NCBI GenBank assembly: GCA_003342895.1
Contig: PTFA01000056.1
Location: forward strand, 186,001-250,000
Source: Casuarius casuarius
Lineage: Eukaryota > Chordata > Aves > Casuariiformes > Casuariidae
Direction of reading: 5' to 3'
DNA length: 64,000 nucleotides
The notes beneath the pieces were generated by a model, which saw only the letters and a list, made by a program, of their open reading frames with translations, did no database searches and was not told where the DNA came from. Both the position numbers and the translations under genes were made by a program. Below, in pieces: positions 12,921-25,936 of this stretch. Positions within the stretch are counted from its first letter, which is position 1. Each line of letters begins with the position of its first letter.

Positions 12921-14962
12921 ATTTAGCTGAGTTAACAGTTACTTCCAGGTATTTGATTTTCCATTTTCCATTAGCCACTTCTGTTATTACGTTTGGGTGG
13001 GAATGGGAGATGTTGGGAACTGTACCTTCAGAAGACTCTGGTGTGTGTCACTGGGAAGCGGACGTTGAACCACGTGGTGGTTTACACTGAGCAGAGCCGG
13101 TTTGTTGGCATGCACCTCCTAAGTGAAGCAGATCTCTGTGCGGCTCCTTGGTTGTGAGCGGTTTCTGAACCACTTGATGGTGTGACAGCTTGATCTTGAT
13201 GGTGTGGGGGGCTCTACTACCAAGCTATTTGTATAGGCTAGGTGTGCTTTGGGGAGGTGGTATGTTACTGCGAGATAACTCGGAAAACAAAATATCCACT
13301 TGGGCCAAGAGTCAGAAGGTCAACAGCAAAAATGTATCAGTCTTGGGAATGGTTGATCACAGTTTCTCTTGCTAGTACCTGGTTGAAGGAGGTCTTTACA
13401 GAATAAGTGTGGAGAAAGAATAAATGTAGTCTGTACTTTTAAATATGAGCGACCCGTTTCTGTTCTGTCACCTAATGCTTAGCAGTAGCAAATTCTTTCA
13501 AACGTAAATTCCTTCATAGAAATTTCAGTTGGTTTAGAAAGGTATTTTTTAAATAAATAATTTTATTGTTGAATAACTGCTATTGCACATCAGCATTTGA
13601 ACTCATGCAAAGGAAATTGCCCCTGTCTAGGATGCCTCTGTGACTTATTATCCTTTGGAAACCAGTTTAGTAAGAACTAAAAGGGGCACTTCAAGAACAT
13701 AATATTAGGGTGAAACTGGAGTAAACACAAGCAAAAGACAAGTTAGCGCATCCAAATTATTCATGTAATGCAGAAGCAACAATTTTACATAATTTCCACA
13801 GGAGAAAACACAGTCTGTGTATTTTCCTCTTCCGTGTCGATTAGCTTTCCTCATGCTTCACGAAATGCCGTTAGCATCACCTAGAATTATTACGATAATG
13901 GAAGTTTATCTTAGCAAAAGGCGGGCCAGAATCAGAAAAAAGTCCAGAATCTGAAACCACCCACCCCTCAGATTTGCAAGGTAGGAAATACCCTTTTCTC
14001 TGACTCCTAGGCTGCTGCACTGGAGTGTTCATGCCACCTCTTCATGCAACGCACAGACTGTTTGAAGCAGTAGATGTTTTTTTTTACAAGCTATGCTGGC
14101 CAGAATAGATGCTGCTGTAGTCACACTGGGATGTAATGGGCTGGATTTCTTGGCTTTGTTAAAGCAACTTTTTCTGCCTCAGCAGGGCAGAGTGGTCTTG
14201 AAGCTGATATGAGCAACCAGATTGGGAATTAACCAATATTGCAGATAACAGAGTCAGTTTGGTCCTTCCCACCTCTTTCACAGAGTGAAAAGACTCTGGT
14301 GAGTCTTGGTTATGAGGTCCAGTGTTAATCTGTATGGACATTGCTACTGTATATCCAATTTTTCTTGAACATCTCATCTGTTTTCACCTAGATGGTAGGA
14401 AAATAGTCCATCACCATTTGCTTAGAGTTTCGGTTGACTGGTGCCTGCTCAGACTAATGGCTGTGCCTGGGCTGTGTGTGCCCAGAGTGGCTGCTGCACA
14501 TGCACAGATGAACACCAAAGGGGCAGTGAACCGCAAGTATCATGTCTTTAAATGGCCTGAATTGCATAGCAGATTTTATATAATCTGGTTGCATCGCCTC
14601 TCCTGTACATGTGTTTATATAAGAATCAGAAGCAGAAATATGGTAGTCCTAGCTATGGGCACCGATTCACATGGTGTTATCTTTCCATTGCCACTGTCAC
14701 TGGGAAAATTTTACTGTATGCTACTCTTAGGACTACCTTCAAACAGTGGCCCCAGCAACAGAGTTTTGCCTACGCAGACCCTTTTGGTTTGGTTTGTTTA
14801 GGCCTTGTCATGCCCATGGCTTGTTACACAGCAAGATGAGTTTTATGGATATTGCTTTGGAAAGAATCCCTGAAGTAAAATAAAAAAAAAGTGATACTGC
14901 CTCTCATTCTGCTTATAATGAAACACAACACTCAAGCCTCATCTTGTAAGTACTTTGAATTG

Positions 14963-15088
14963 AATCCTCAGCTGGTGTAAATTGTCTCTGCTCCACAGAG
15001 GGGCTGCGTTTCTGTGTGCCAGGATTCCCAGTGGCTTCAAAGGGACTTCTTCACACTGAGCATTTGCAAAATTTGCAAAATCAAACCC
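14963..15088. repeat. Ancient palindromic element, composite or decayed
   Basis: The left arm 'aatcctcagctggtgtaaat' is the recurring arm of an old sauropsid palindrome normally followed by a 'ccattgacttcaatgg' centre. Here 'cccagtggcttcaaagggac' occupies the centre, followed by 'ttcacactgagcatttgcaa'. The right arm is too decayed to form the full stem. It is the same general class as the 21.46-kb element. Confidence 0.4.
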
Positions 15089-18000
15089 ACAGCAAATGAG
15101 TCTGACTTGAATGTGTTTCTGAATCTAGATAGATCTTGCCATGAACGAGAAAACAAATTTTATTTGAACTGTGTCCCTCTTGTAATTTTTTCTTTGCAAT
15201 CCTCAATATGTTTTTGCACTTAGAGACTGGAGAGGCCTTCTGTAGCTATGCTAACACATGCCAGTTCCCCTGGGTTAGAATAAAAAACTGTTTAGCCTGG
15301 TAAAATTCCTCGCAGCTGTTAACCAAAGATTGTGTTGGATGAGGGGCATGCCCCATATGTCAGAAGGTGCCGAGTTCACATGTTGATAGGGTTTCACATT
15401 TTAATTTTACTTTCAAAAACCACAAATAACAAAGATGAAACTGCAAGTCTCCCATGGCGGAATGATTACAAATAAAAGCAAACTATAATTGATTTTAGTT
15501 TGACAGCTGAGTATTATTTTGCCTACCCACAGAGGAGCACATAGATGTTCACTACAGAAGTGAGTGAGCTGCCTCATCTCTCACTTTATGATGCCATTTT
15601 GGTGATAGTCCTGCAAAGACAAGTACATGCTCAACTTTCAATATGAGGGCTGTGATTAACAGCAGCGTTATCTCTTCCTGAATAAAGCCGACTATATACA
15701 TTTGGATATGAACACACATCTGAACACCACCAAGTTACAACAGCTCTGGAAGACCTGGCCCGTCTTCTGCATACTGTAGTTGATAATGTGTGAGTTCTCT
15801 TCACCTAATTATGAAGTAAAATACACTATTAAAGATATTTTCATTAAGATTTAAGTTGAGTTGCATTACCCCTCAGTGGTTTTTCACACTTCCATTGCCT
15901 GGCTTTACAAAAGTTTAAACAGTCTTTTCCCAGCACACCAATGTATATTATAAAATGTTTTTTCTTTAATCGATGAGATTTCCTCCCCTTGTTCCTTTTA
16001 CAGGTAATTCAGAGGGTTAAATGCATATTAGAGAATGACAACAGCAAATCTGAACTAGTGATTTATACCAATCAGGATTCATAAAATCCAAAGGTGTTAA
16101 TTATTAACAAGAAATATATCATTCAGGATAAAACAAAATTACAGATGTGTCTGCTTAGTACTGTATGAGTTCACTCAGATTTACTTGGAAATCAGAACTA
16201 CCAAGCTTTGCACTCAAAGTTCACAATGAGGTAGAAAGCAGATGTGCTAAATAATCGCTTTTTAAAATGCCAGTGGCATCTGTTTCTAGTGCAGTGACTT
16301 AGCAGCTACACAGGTAGATTGTACGATCACCTTAGTTTTAAAATAAAAGTGTGAAGTCATCCAATATATTGGAAGCAGAAGTTCTGGAGGTTGCTCAGAT
16401 ATGACATTGGAACAGGTGTCTAGATATCTACAGCACATAAACACCCAACAAAGTGGTCCATTTTAAGCTTATCAAACTTCCAGGAAAGTGTGAGCTTTCT
16501 ATGAAGGAAGCCACATATGTCATTATCCTAAACTGATTAGCATCTCAAGGCCCTTCCCTTAGCCCTCCTCATGATAAATGAGAACGGGTGGAATATTCCA
16601 TTGATTAGGGTATCAAGCGAGTTTTCAAGATGGTCTTGTAAAATTGTATATGCAATGTTTAAAAATAAGTACGTCATTGTAAATGCAGCAGAGTACTATA
16701 AATCCTTATTGATAATTCCCTTAGACTATAGTAAGAATGGTAGTGGTGGCTGCTATTTCTGCACATGAAGAATGATTAAAAAAGGCTCATGCAAAAGGGG
16801 AAAAAGCAGGTCATTTTATCTCTCTCTAACTTTGTTTCCAAGCCTAAAAACACGTATTTATGTAGTTTAATTTAATTTATGTATCTAACTGTGATCTCAG
16901 GAAGTCGTTTGCATGAATCCTATGAGCAAAATTAAGAGGTTTTATTTCCGTTCTTCTTTTTCCTAATCACAAAATTATGTCCAATAAAAAAGAAACAAGA
17001 TTTTAAATATTTAGGAGCAGTGTTTACAGTGGCAATACACACAAAGTTTATAGGCCAAAGTTTTCAAATATTCTGCCTAATTTTAAATTCTAGATTTAGC
17101 TCCTCCATAAAAAAGCCACTAGACCTTTGGCATTGATAGGCAATGCAGGTATTCACTGGTTTTAAGCCAAGCTGTTTCTGTGAAAATATGAAATATGTCC
17201 AGATATGAATCTGGTCACTTAATTATTTCTCATTCCTGCTTCAAGTGTCCAAGATTATAGCCCTAAAGATTCCTGCTGAGGTCAAACTTTGGAGCACCTA
17301 GCTTTTGGGATTTAATGTTTCCCCAAAGTTTACAGGTCTTCCTCTGTGCATGCGCAGAACAATCTCATTCCTTGCACATCCAACAGAGCTGCTCAGTCCC
17401 TAGTACCTTGGTGTAACAAAGATCCAGAAAGAGACAGGAGAAGACAACTTCTCCTTCCTCTCCTGCTTTAATCCATGGGGTAGAGACTACAAGTAATGTA
17501 GGAGATCTGGGTTTGATTGCCTCCTGAAGGGCATCAAATCTACCTAGCCCTCATCCCTGAAATGAGCCCTATGCCCCCTGCCAGAACAGAGCCTTGTCTT
17601 CATGGTGCATAAAAAACAGCCTTTCTATTGAAACTGTGCTATTGTCCAGAAATCAGACTCAAAATTAATTGTGCCCAAGAGCACATGCATGAATGATCTT
17701 AATCCTATAGCAAATAAGACACCCTCTGGAGAGCAGGAGTCCTATTTTTGTCCTTATTCTAGGACTCTTTCTGTATATTATCAAATGACAGTTTAATGTA
17801 AAATGCAGAAATGACTGTCAGAACAGAGCAGAGCTGAGGCCTCCACCCATCTAAGTGCCACCACCAGACTGGTGAGTTGTCCTTCTTGTTGTCCACTTGT
17901 TCTCATTCAGAAAGTATCAAATTGTTTTCAGCCCATTGGAGCAACTTCTGCAGGAGCGAGGGACGCTGTCCCTCATTCCTTTGCTCACAGAGACCCTAAA

Positions 18001-20261
18001 GTTGAGTGTTGGTGGCAGTGCTGAGAAGAGGAGGAAATGCTGGTTTTTAATCCCCTCGGGCAGAGCCTAGCAGCAAATCCGGCTGTCCCGTACCTTGAGG
18101 GAGAGGCATAATGCCAAGCTACTGCCTAAGGGGAGAGCGGTATTTTAAAAGAGAGGCATTACCCCTAGAGGGACCTACTTTGGGGAAAGGGCCCCAGGCT
18201 GTGACTCTCAAATGGGAAAGCTCCTGCCTGAAATTTCAGTTACAGCTGTGAAGAAGACTGCAGATGAAGGGCTGCCCTCACTCTTTAGCAGTGCAGGGCT
18301 CCTTTTCTAGCAATGAGGGCTGTGCTTTCCTTGGGTAGCAAAGCCAATCTGATAGCTGCTCTCTCCTGGCCACCTCTCCCCTCACCACTCCTGCCCTGGT
18401 ACTGCACGGCTTGTCTGACCATTGTGAGCTGACCCAAAGAGGTAAACCCACCAAAAAGTGCTAAACTGCTAAAAACATCAGGTTTTTTTGCTGGTTTGAA
18501 AACTGTCTGGGGGGAATGGGAAGCTAGTAATTAGCTTGGTTTACCTGTATCATCTAATCTCACCCTGCCCCTTATACACTGCAGAGGGAACCTGGGCACA
18601 TAACACACAAGTGTCTAGTTTCTACCCTTGGGGAACCAGGTGCCTACTGAAATGCTATGAAGCTCATCAGTGCAGGGCTTAACCCCCTTTTTGGGATCCA
18701 AGCTGTAAGACCGTGTTCGAAAACTTTGGTCCAGTCTTTTTCAGGTCATACTGGAATTGCAGATTTCTGGTTCTGCTTTTAAAATGAGTGCTCACGTCTG
18801 TATGATACATGAGCTATGAAATCTTTCTCTAAATTTGTTTTATTACTTTTATATATGGTATAAACTGCCAAACATTTTATAGTCTCCATATTAAATTCAC
18901 CAAAGGTACAGGCACTTGGAATTTAAGCAGATTATATTACATTCCCTACATGGACATGAAGTTACCAGTGTACAAGTGAAAGTTGTTCTTACTCCTGTAC
19001 AGTCTGCACCGTCAATCTTTGAGCATGATAAGAAGAAAAGATAGGATACATTACTGGAGGGGAAAGGGGGAAAGTCAATTTTATATGAGTTACAAGGAAG
19101 AATGCCTTAATGGCTTAGGCATAAATATAAGAGCTATGAATTGCTGAATTCCTACCCTGAATTTAATGATATGGCTTTTGACAAGTTGCTGAGAGCCAGA
19201 TTTTTTACAAATTCCTACAGTTTTTTACTTAATTATTGTCTCATCATTTAGATGCCTGATTGCACCTATAAGCGAGGATGTAAATGGTGAAGCACCGTAT
19301 TTTGTGCCTGCAATGTTGCACCTGCAGTTAATCATCAGGATGCAGATGGGAGTCATGTTCTCTGTTTTAAGAAATATTGTAAAGGAGCTTTCAAGATTGT
19401 TTTCTTAGAAGAGAAAGGCTAAGTTTGTACACATACTAATGTTAATGTAGTACTGTATGTTTGTTTTAGTGCAAATCTATTATATTGCTATTAAAAATAA
19501 TTAGAATTCAGATGTTATACACTAGAACTTTCCTTAGACTATAGTTGTAATACATAAGGCCCTAGTTCAAACTCTTTATAGGGAAATAAAACCAGCTAAG
19601 GTGTTACTAAGGCAACATAATATGTAGTAAAAAAGAAATAAGAATCAATACAGGACTTAACCAACATGCTAATATAGCATGTATGCTGAAAGCCCTGGAA
19701 ACTAGAAGGAATGATGGGTCAGATCAGCTGACAAAATTAGTCCATTTTGGTGGATGGTGCTAAGGTTGGCCCAAGATGTTTCTGAAAATCCTGGAACTGA
19801 TCGTCTGGTAATCATCGCAAGGATCTAATTAACTGTTTGATTACAGTCTGTTGTGTAAGCACTTGCTCATAGTCAAGTAGTATTTTGTTCCGTAAAACAA
19901 GAAACTACAACATACACACCAAAAGCCACAGGGAATATATGTGTGTTTGGCATTATTACTATATATTGTCTTATGAATTGTTTAGTCACAATTAATGTAG
20001 AATTCAAAAATTTCACATTCAAAAACATTCAGAAATGCCATATGAAATGTGTAGCCCTATGTACTAGTCGTGAATGTATTTGAAGAGCTTCTCACTCACT
20101 TGAAGACTGGCAAATTTAGTGTTTCTTTTCTTACTGTATTTCATTTTTAATTCTCTACTGAAGCACATGAAAGTATTACAACTTTTCAAAGACAACAAGG
20201 ATTTTTCCTCAAGTCTTTTTAGATAAATCCGTAATAAGGAGGTGACAGTAGTTTTCGCAGT

Positions 20262-20286
20262 CAAATTTCACAGACAAATTTCACAG
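20262..20286 (+). repeat. 13-bp tandem duplication
   Basis: 'caaatttcacaga' at 20262-20274 is followed directly by 'caaatttcacag' at 20275-20286. Confidence 0.85.
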
Positions 20287-21459
20287 TCATTTAGGAAAAC
20301 AAGCATTAGCCACAAAGAAAACAAAAATTTTTGTAAAATAAAGTAAACAGAATACAGGACATTGAAGGTAGTGGTGGGTTTTAGGGTGAGCATGGGGATG
20401 CCCAGATGCCTGCATTCCTTTTTAAACCTTTCTAATTAATTAGTAATTCTTCTCCATTTCTTGTTTCTGTTACATTAAAATCATCCCTGTGCTCGGATGT
20501 TTTGTAGGGAAGGTGGCTACAAAAGACTTGTTGGGGAGATTCCCTCCCTGAAGCGACACCGTCCATATTCGTTCAGGTAAAGCTGAGAATGTCCAGAAAC
20601 TTGCAGGTCTGATTTTGGGATGCTTAGGTCCTTCTGGCTGAGCCATCTTACCTTGCTTTGTGCATCCGTGCAATGGCACAATTAATTCCAGGTAAATGTC
20701 TTCACCGTTTCTCTGAGCTAGCCACACCAGTACAATGCTCATGTGTTAAAGGCTCTGTAAAATGTTGTGACTTTAATAAAGCTGATTTTTTTAGCTGTGA
20801 CCATGCACTCTGAAATGTCATCTTGCAAGGTGCTGAGTTAGCTGGGACTTCTGGTGCAAGATGTTTTTTTTTTTGAAAACATGGATTTTTAAAAAAACAA
20901 ATTGGCACCTGCTGGCATTTGAAAAACGTAGTTTAAGCAGTTTTCTGAAGTCCGTGTTGGAAGCTGTAATGAAAGAGAGGAGGGGAAGAGGACACTCACC
21001 ATTTTAAGCTCACAAGTTGTGGTTACTGTCCTTCACCACAACACTGAGACCTTAGCTCCTAGTTCCTCCTGTGCCACGTCCTGCAAGGCAGGGACTGGCC
21101 CGCAGGTCTCCTTCGGGGAGCGCCCGGATTGCGAGGCAATAGGGCAGCCCCCAGTGTCTTTGTGCTGGGGCCTCAGACTGAAGCTGTTCTGTTTTCTGTA
21201 ATAATTAAACGTTAACCAGCTGCGGGATTTGCTGCAGCTCTCTTGTACCGCAGCCCTGCATCATGAGCAAGTGAGTCCATGCCATCAGTCTCTCAGAGCT
21301 GCTCTGCTTTAGAAAAATAACTTACTTTGGGTCAAAGAGAGACTGAAACTGTTCGCAATATATGAGAATGTTCTCCCAGTTTGTTTAATACTGAGTGGAT
21401 TTAGCTTCTCCTTCAAGTCAATAGCAATTGAAGAGTTCAACAGCTGTGAGGACTAGCCT

Positions 21460-21557
21460 TGATCCTGCTAAGCCTTACTCAAAAGAGGACCCTTTATTCA
21501 TGCGAGTCCCAGTGACTTTGATGGAATTGCTCACATGTCTAAGAGTCTGCAGGATCA
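21460..21557. repeat. Ancient palindromic (MITE-like) element with TGATCCTGC ends
   Basis: The segment begins TGATCCTGC (21460-21468) and ends with its exact reverse complement GCAGGATCA (21549-21557). Its centre is 'gagtcccagtgactttgatgga', a decayed self-complementary 'agtcccattgacttcaatgg' core, flanked by 'catgc'/'cacatg' motifs. The whole is a near-palindrome of about 98 bp without coding capacity, as expected of a non-autonomous DNA transposon fossil. Similar GATCCTGC...AAGTCAATGG sequences are common in sauropsid genomes; I do not assign a database family name. Confidence 0.55.
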
Positions 21558-23589
21558 GCAACCCTTAACGAACACAGGAGTGATATAAAACTGAATGGCA
21601 TCCGTAAATAAACACAACACTACAGACCCTGGTGTGCGGCTCTGCTCCTTTTTGGACACGCTATCCTATCTTTGCTGAGGCAAACTCTTCCTGCTCTCTT
21701 CGCATCACACAGATGGGATCAAAAAGCTGCAGAATTTCTTTTTCATGATGGGAGTCCATCACAGGAGCATTACTATTAGTCTTTGCTAGCCATCAATGTC
21801 TGGAAATTTCACAGTCAAGTTGCTAGTGATTGTATTGAAAGGGTTTGTGTGTGGGTGGTTGAAAATATGGTGCTTGGCCTCTGGTGCCAAACTCTCAGGC
21901 AATATCAGCTGTCTTCATACAAGTGATGAGGCAGAATATGTTACTTTAAGTTTAATATTCAGAACTTTGTCTATCTTGCTGTCAGAAAGCTATACATGTG
22001 GAGGGGATTGCTAATAGCAGAGAGTACATAATTAATTACCCCAGCGCAGAAGAAGACATTATGTAGTTTGCACTAGGAAAGGTGGTGTGAAGTAGTTCTT
22101 TCATTTCTCCCATTTAAATTAGTCTCCTCAGATGCCTTTTCTTTGTATGGCAGAAATTGGTTGCCGTATCAATAGTGCCTTAATGTTATACTCTCTGGAT
22201 GTACAGTTGACTTCCCTGTGTTTTATTACGTGCACATAGATAGCGAGATGCTTGTTTTTTTCCCCACAGTTAGTAGAAACTTTCCTATTTGTTTCTCACT
22301 TATATTATGCTGCATTATTAAAAACACGGGAGAACTGAAACTGCCTAATTCTATTTTTTTGCTGGTGCTTCTTTCTTTATTATGAAATTAAGAAGTCATC
22401 TGTAACCTAAACACTGTGAAAAAGGGGAGCAGATTTGAAAATGAGAAAAGGAACCATGGGAGAAAAGAAATCTTGAAGAAAAGAAAGTGGGAAAGGCCTT
22501 GAAATCAATTGAGTGTAGCAAGAGAAGGCTAAGAATAAAAATGTGGTATGAAATATATTTATAGGCACTGGTCATGGTAAAAGTGACTATGAAGGAGAGA
22601 TGGAGGATCAGAGGGAAGGTTGGGTCTTTTGCAAAATATTGACTTTCCATCAATGTAAATCTTTAATGGTGTGCATTTTATTTTTTCCTTTTCTTTTATA
22701 ATGCTTGTAGAAGTTGATGGCAATATCCTCCAAAGGATATTCAAAACATGGCTGTCAGAGCAATCTGTTTTGGGCCACTAACCTAAGGTACAGGAATGAG
22801 GTAAAAGGCTGATTGCTTGTTGCTTTGTACAGGAAGGGGTCCTGTTATATTCCACCCGTGAACATTTGTCTGTCTTTGAATGTTTACCAGTACTAATTTT
22901 TAGCTGAGAATGCTCCTCTCCCCCTTCTCTCCAACACGCTTGTTTGCACGCACACGTTTTGCAATAATGGCTCTTAAGCTGCTTAAACAAACAAAACAGG
23001 CAATTTTCTTCATCTTTGCTTAACTATTTTAGTTCACTTTTATGAAGTGGCAATAAAATTCACTAACAACCATAGAACTGTCCCTTCAGGATTTAATGCT
23101 AGCCTACAAAAAAGTTTAGCAGCAGGTAATTTAGAAAAAGGATAATATATATGTGTTTAAAGATAAACTGTTCTTTATTTCTCTCTGCAGCAAACCATAT
23201 TGCTGATTAACCACTGCTTTCATAAACTACAAGTGGGCCATTCAAGCTGTTTCACTGCTGGTTAATGTACTGTATTGTGCTCGCTCTTTCTACAGTACCT
23301 AGCTAGTGTTTTGTTTTTATTAGAAATTCACCTATCCTTGTCTACTGAGGAGAAAAGAAATTACACTACAGAGCCCTACAGCCCATAAAATGGCAGAGAT
23401 TCCTAAATAAGACTGGCCCAAAAGTGAAACCTCTGTCTGCCTGCACTGTAATGAAATGCATGACTACAGGAGATAATAATAATTGCAGCAATAGCTCGTT
23501 ACAGCTCCCAGATGATTTGGTGCTGTCAGGAGTGCACTGTCCTCTGACATCCCAGGAGGCGAGCAGCATCACTGACTGCAGGCCCTGAT

Positions 23590-23820
23590 TGGCGCAGTGA
23601 AATATTGCTGGCAAAAATTAAAAGGTCTCGGTGTCAAAATAATTCATGATATGCATATCTTCCATTCTGATGAAACGGCTGATATCCGGATTAGCAAGAT
23701 AATAAAACTGATCAGGCTACAGTTAAACAATTTAAGTTGGAGAGCTGTTCATTTTGTAGGTGTCACTTGTCAGATCAAGGGGTCACGGTGGGATGAAAGG
23801 CTCTCCCTGGTAACCTACTG
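23590..23820. promoter_or_regulatory. Possible conserved non-coding element
   Basis: Unique, non-repetitive, moderate-GC sequence with several factor-like words close together: 'attcatgatatgcat' (octamer/POU-like ATGCAT), 'cagataataaaactgatc', 'caatttaa' and 'gtcacttgtcagatcaagg' (TCAAGG nuclear-receptor half site). It reads like enhancer DNA, but only a cross-species alignment can show that. No coding frame is recognised. Confidence 0.2.
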
Positions 23821-24409
23821 ATGATTTGGGTCTCGAATGTTCTTCATGATTTGTCCAAAGTTTTCATCACCGCGCTGCCGAACAGCATTACCGCAGCCGG
23901 CTGTATTCTGACATTCAAATCCTGGGAATGACAGGTTATTAGGAGAAGAGAACTGGCTGTACATACATTAAGCCCCATATCTTTGACCTGTAATTTGAAC
24001 TGATAGTGATATTGTAATTGAGTGAGTAAAAAAAGGGATTTTTTATTAAAACACAGGAAGATGAGGAAAACGTTTATTTGCAGGAGATTTATGGGTTCAT
24101 AAAATAAGCTTTTTTGATGAGGATTTATTTCACTGGGTTTGAAATGCTGAGCTGTGTGCTCACTATTTATTTTATGGAACAGTTTTTTAAAATAACACAG
24201 CTTCCCTTATATTTTCAGCCTGTTCGTCAGTACCCGAGTCTGTGCAGATGGAGAGATATTTGTTTCATATGGGGGTTCATGTATTTGAATAGTTCAAAGA
24301 TTATTCCAGTAAAATGGACCTAGAAGAATATTGTACCCAGTTAATGCTTATTGCTTCAGAGACCCCTAATGTCCTTTCTTGACACCTTTTTGCAGGCTGT
24401 TATTGTACA

Positions 24410-24580
24410 ATGGATCTTCAGTCATATGGTTGTAGGGAGCGGGGCAGAGCCCCAATTATCAGGGTAATTGACTCCTTTGTGCGGCGGCCTTACGCACTTG
24501 AGTAACTAATTTAATGGCATGTATTTTCCTGTTCTCCCCCGCAGGCCTTCCCCCAAATGATGCTCCTGTCAGGTCCCGAG
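24410..24580. promoter_or_regulatory. Possible conserved non-coding element
   Basis: Dense, non-repetitive sequence with 'ccccaattatcagggtaatt' and then 'gactcctttgtgcggcggcc' (CTTTGT is SOX/TCF-like), 'cgcacttgagtaac' (CACTTGA, NKX2-like) and 'taatttaatgg' (homeodomain-like). It differs in texture from the surrounding AT-rich drift. 'ttcctgttctcccccgcag' at about 24525-24543 is also acceptor-like, but the following sequence gives no recognised protein. Confidence 0.2.
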
Positions 24581-25892
24581 CAATTTGGGACAGGTGAAGA
24601 GCAGCACAAGGGCTCGTGATTTCTTGAAGCCCAGGCTGCTTTGGAGCAGAGGCTCGAACAGAGCCAGCTTCCGTGGTAGGTTTGCCGCCAACTGAACAAC
24701 TGCCTATGAACCCAGTAAATTAATTAGAGTTACAAACAACTCACTGCTCCCAGTGAAGCTGGACCTCCAATACTTGTATGGCATGTGCTAAAATATCTGT
24801 CTTTGCTGATTATTACTGTTTGTGACCGTTGTTTTTGGTTGAACAGTACAGTGATGACTATTTGGCATAGGGAAAGCACTTAAATGACCTACTGATAACA
24901 GGTATCAGGCTGTGCATCTGTTCGGTGCAGAGCTCTGCATGTGTGTGAAAAATCCCACTCCCTTGAAACTTAAAGGAGTTTTACTGTCTATTTCAGTGTG
25001 AACAGGTCCTTGCACAGATTCTGGCAGAGGCTTTTAATTTTTTTCTGACGCCTGGGAAAATACAGAGAAAAAGAAATGGACCAGAAATTGTCCAGAAATG
25101 GACAACAAAAAAGTCAGGTGGAGTCTTAAAACCTGATCACAAAGGAAAATGGTGATTTTAACCATCATTTGTTGGTGCCACATTTTGCTTCTGAACTGTT
25201 CATAAAGGCGCGACAAAGTGCAGAACAAGAATCAATATCAACAAGTATTTTTATTTCCCAGTAACCGTATTGTGATTGTAATGTTTGAATGCTTGGTCAT
25301 ATTGTATATGTTAGTAGGGTATATTTGATTCCGGTGGGTTTATTTTAAGTTTACTTTCACAGACAAGATTATTGGTCACTGAGAAATGATGGATTTACTG
25401 CATTTACAAGATGTCTCCTTCTGCATAATGAGAGTTGTTGCAACAGATCTCATTCACACTTATTTCAAATCAATAGTCCACTCCTGCAGACTTTTACAAC
25501 ATTTTTGTTTGAGAATTATTCTCCTGCTTCAGTGAACATTCAGTTATTAGAGTAGCTTCAAAAGAAAATATGTTGTGGAAGACTTTACGTAATTAACCCC
25601 CCCAAGCATAACTACCTCTTCTTTTGCTTGTAATTACATCACAGTTGTGAAGTGAATATTGATGCTTATACAACTAAAGAATTGATCCTTAAAGCATAAT
25701 ATCATTATATTAACATGTGCATAATTCTATTACAAAAAATTCCAGAATGTAAATTTTGTGACCCATCTTTCAGAGGGATTCTTACCTACTTGGGTCAAGT
25801 ACAACAGAAATTTGTGGGCTTACTCTCATGAATGAAGTTAAATAAGTAAGTGTATATTTGCAGGACTAAATCCATAGACTCTCCCTGATGCA

Positions 25893-25936
25893 GTCTTCCT
25901 GGACTACTGTGGAATGACACTTTAGTCCAGGAAGAC
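25893..25936. other. Perfect 14-bp inverted repeat with 16-base loop
   Basis: Arms 'gtcttcctggacta' (25893-25906) and 'tagtccaggaagac' (25923-25936) are exact reverse complements. The loop is 'ctgtggaatgacactt'. The stem is mixed-sequence, not simple repeat, so its conservation without mismatch is noteworthy. It is short for a microRNA precursor (which usually has about 22 or more paired positions with bulges), and pairing does not extend well outside the arms. It may be a young MITE remnant or a cruciform-prone site. Confidence 0.85.

Larger units (their letters stand above)
13000..23589. other. Unique non-coding DNA
   Basis: No gene seen. It includes the palindromic fossils at 14963 and 21460, a small GC-rich patch at 21060-21250, and a tRNA-B-box-like phrase 'gatctgggtttgattgcctc' near 17506 that may be a last trace of a SINE. 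The 159-codon frame at 14322-14801 has no recognisable domain. Confidence 0.6.

Noticed and set aside
14322..14801. 159-codon open frame on the plus strand
   Set aside because: Composition is unstructured, no family is recognised, and no splice-site or regulatory context is evident; chance in a moderate-GC patch.
25893..25936. Hairpin as a microRNA precursor
   Set aside because: The perfect stem is only 14 bp and pairing does not continue usefully outside it; no known mature sequence recognised.
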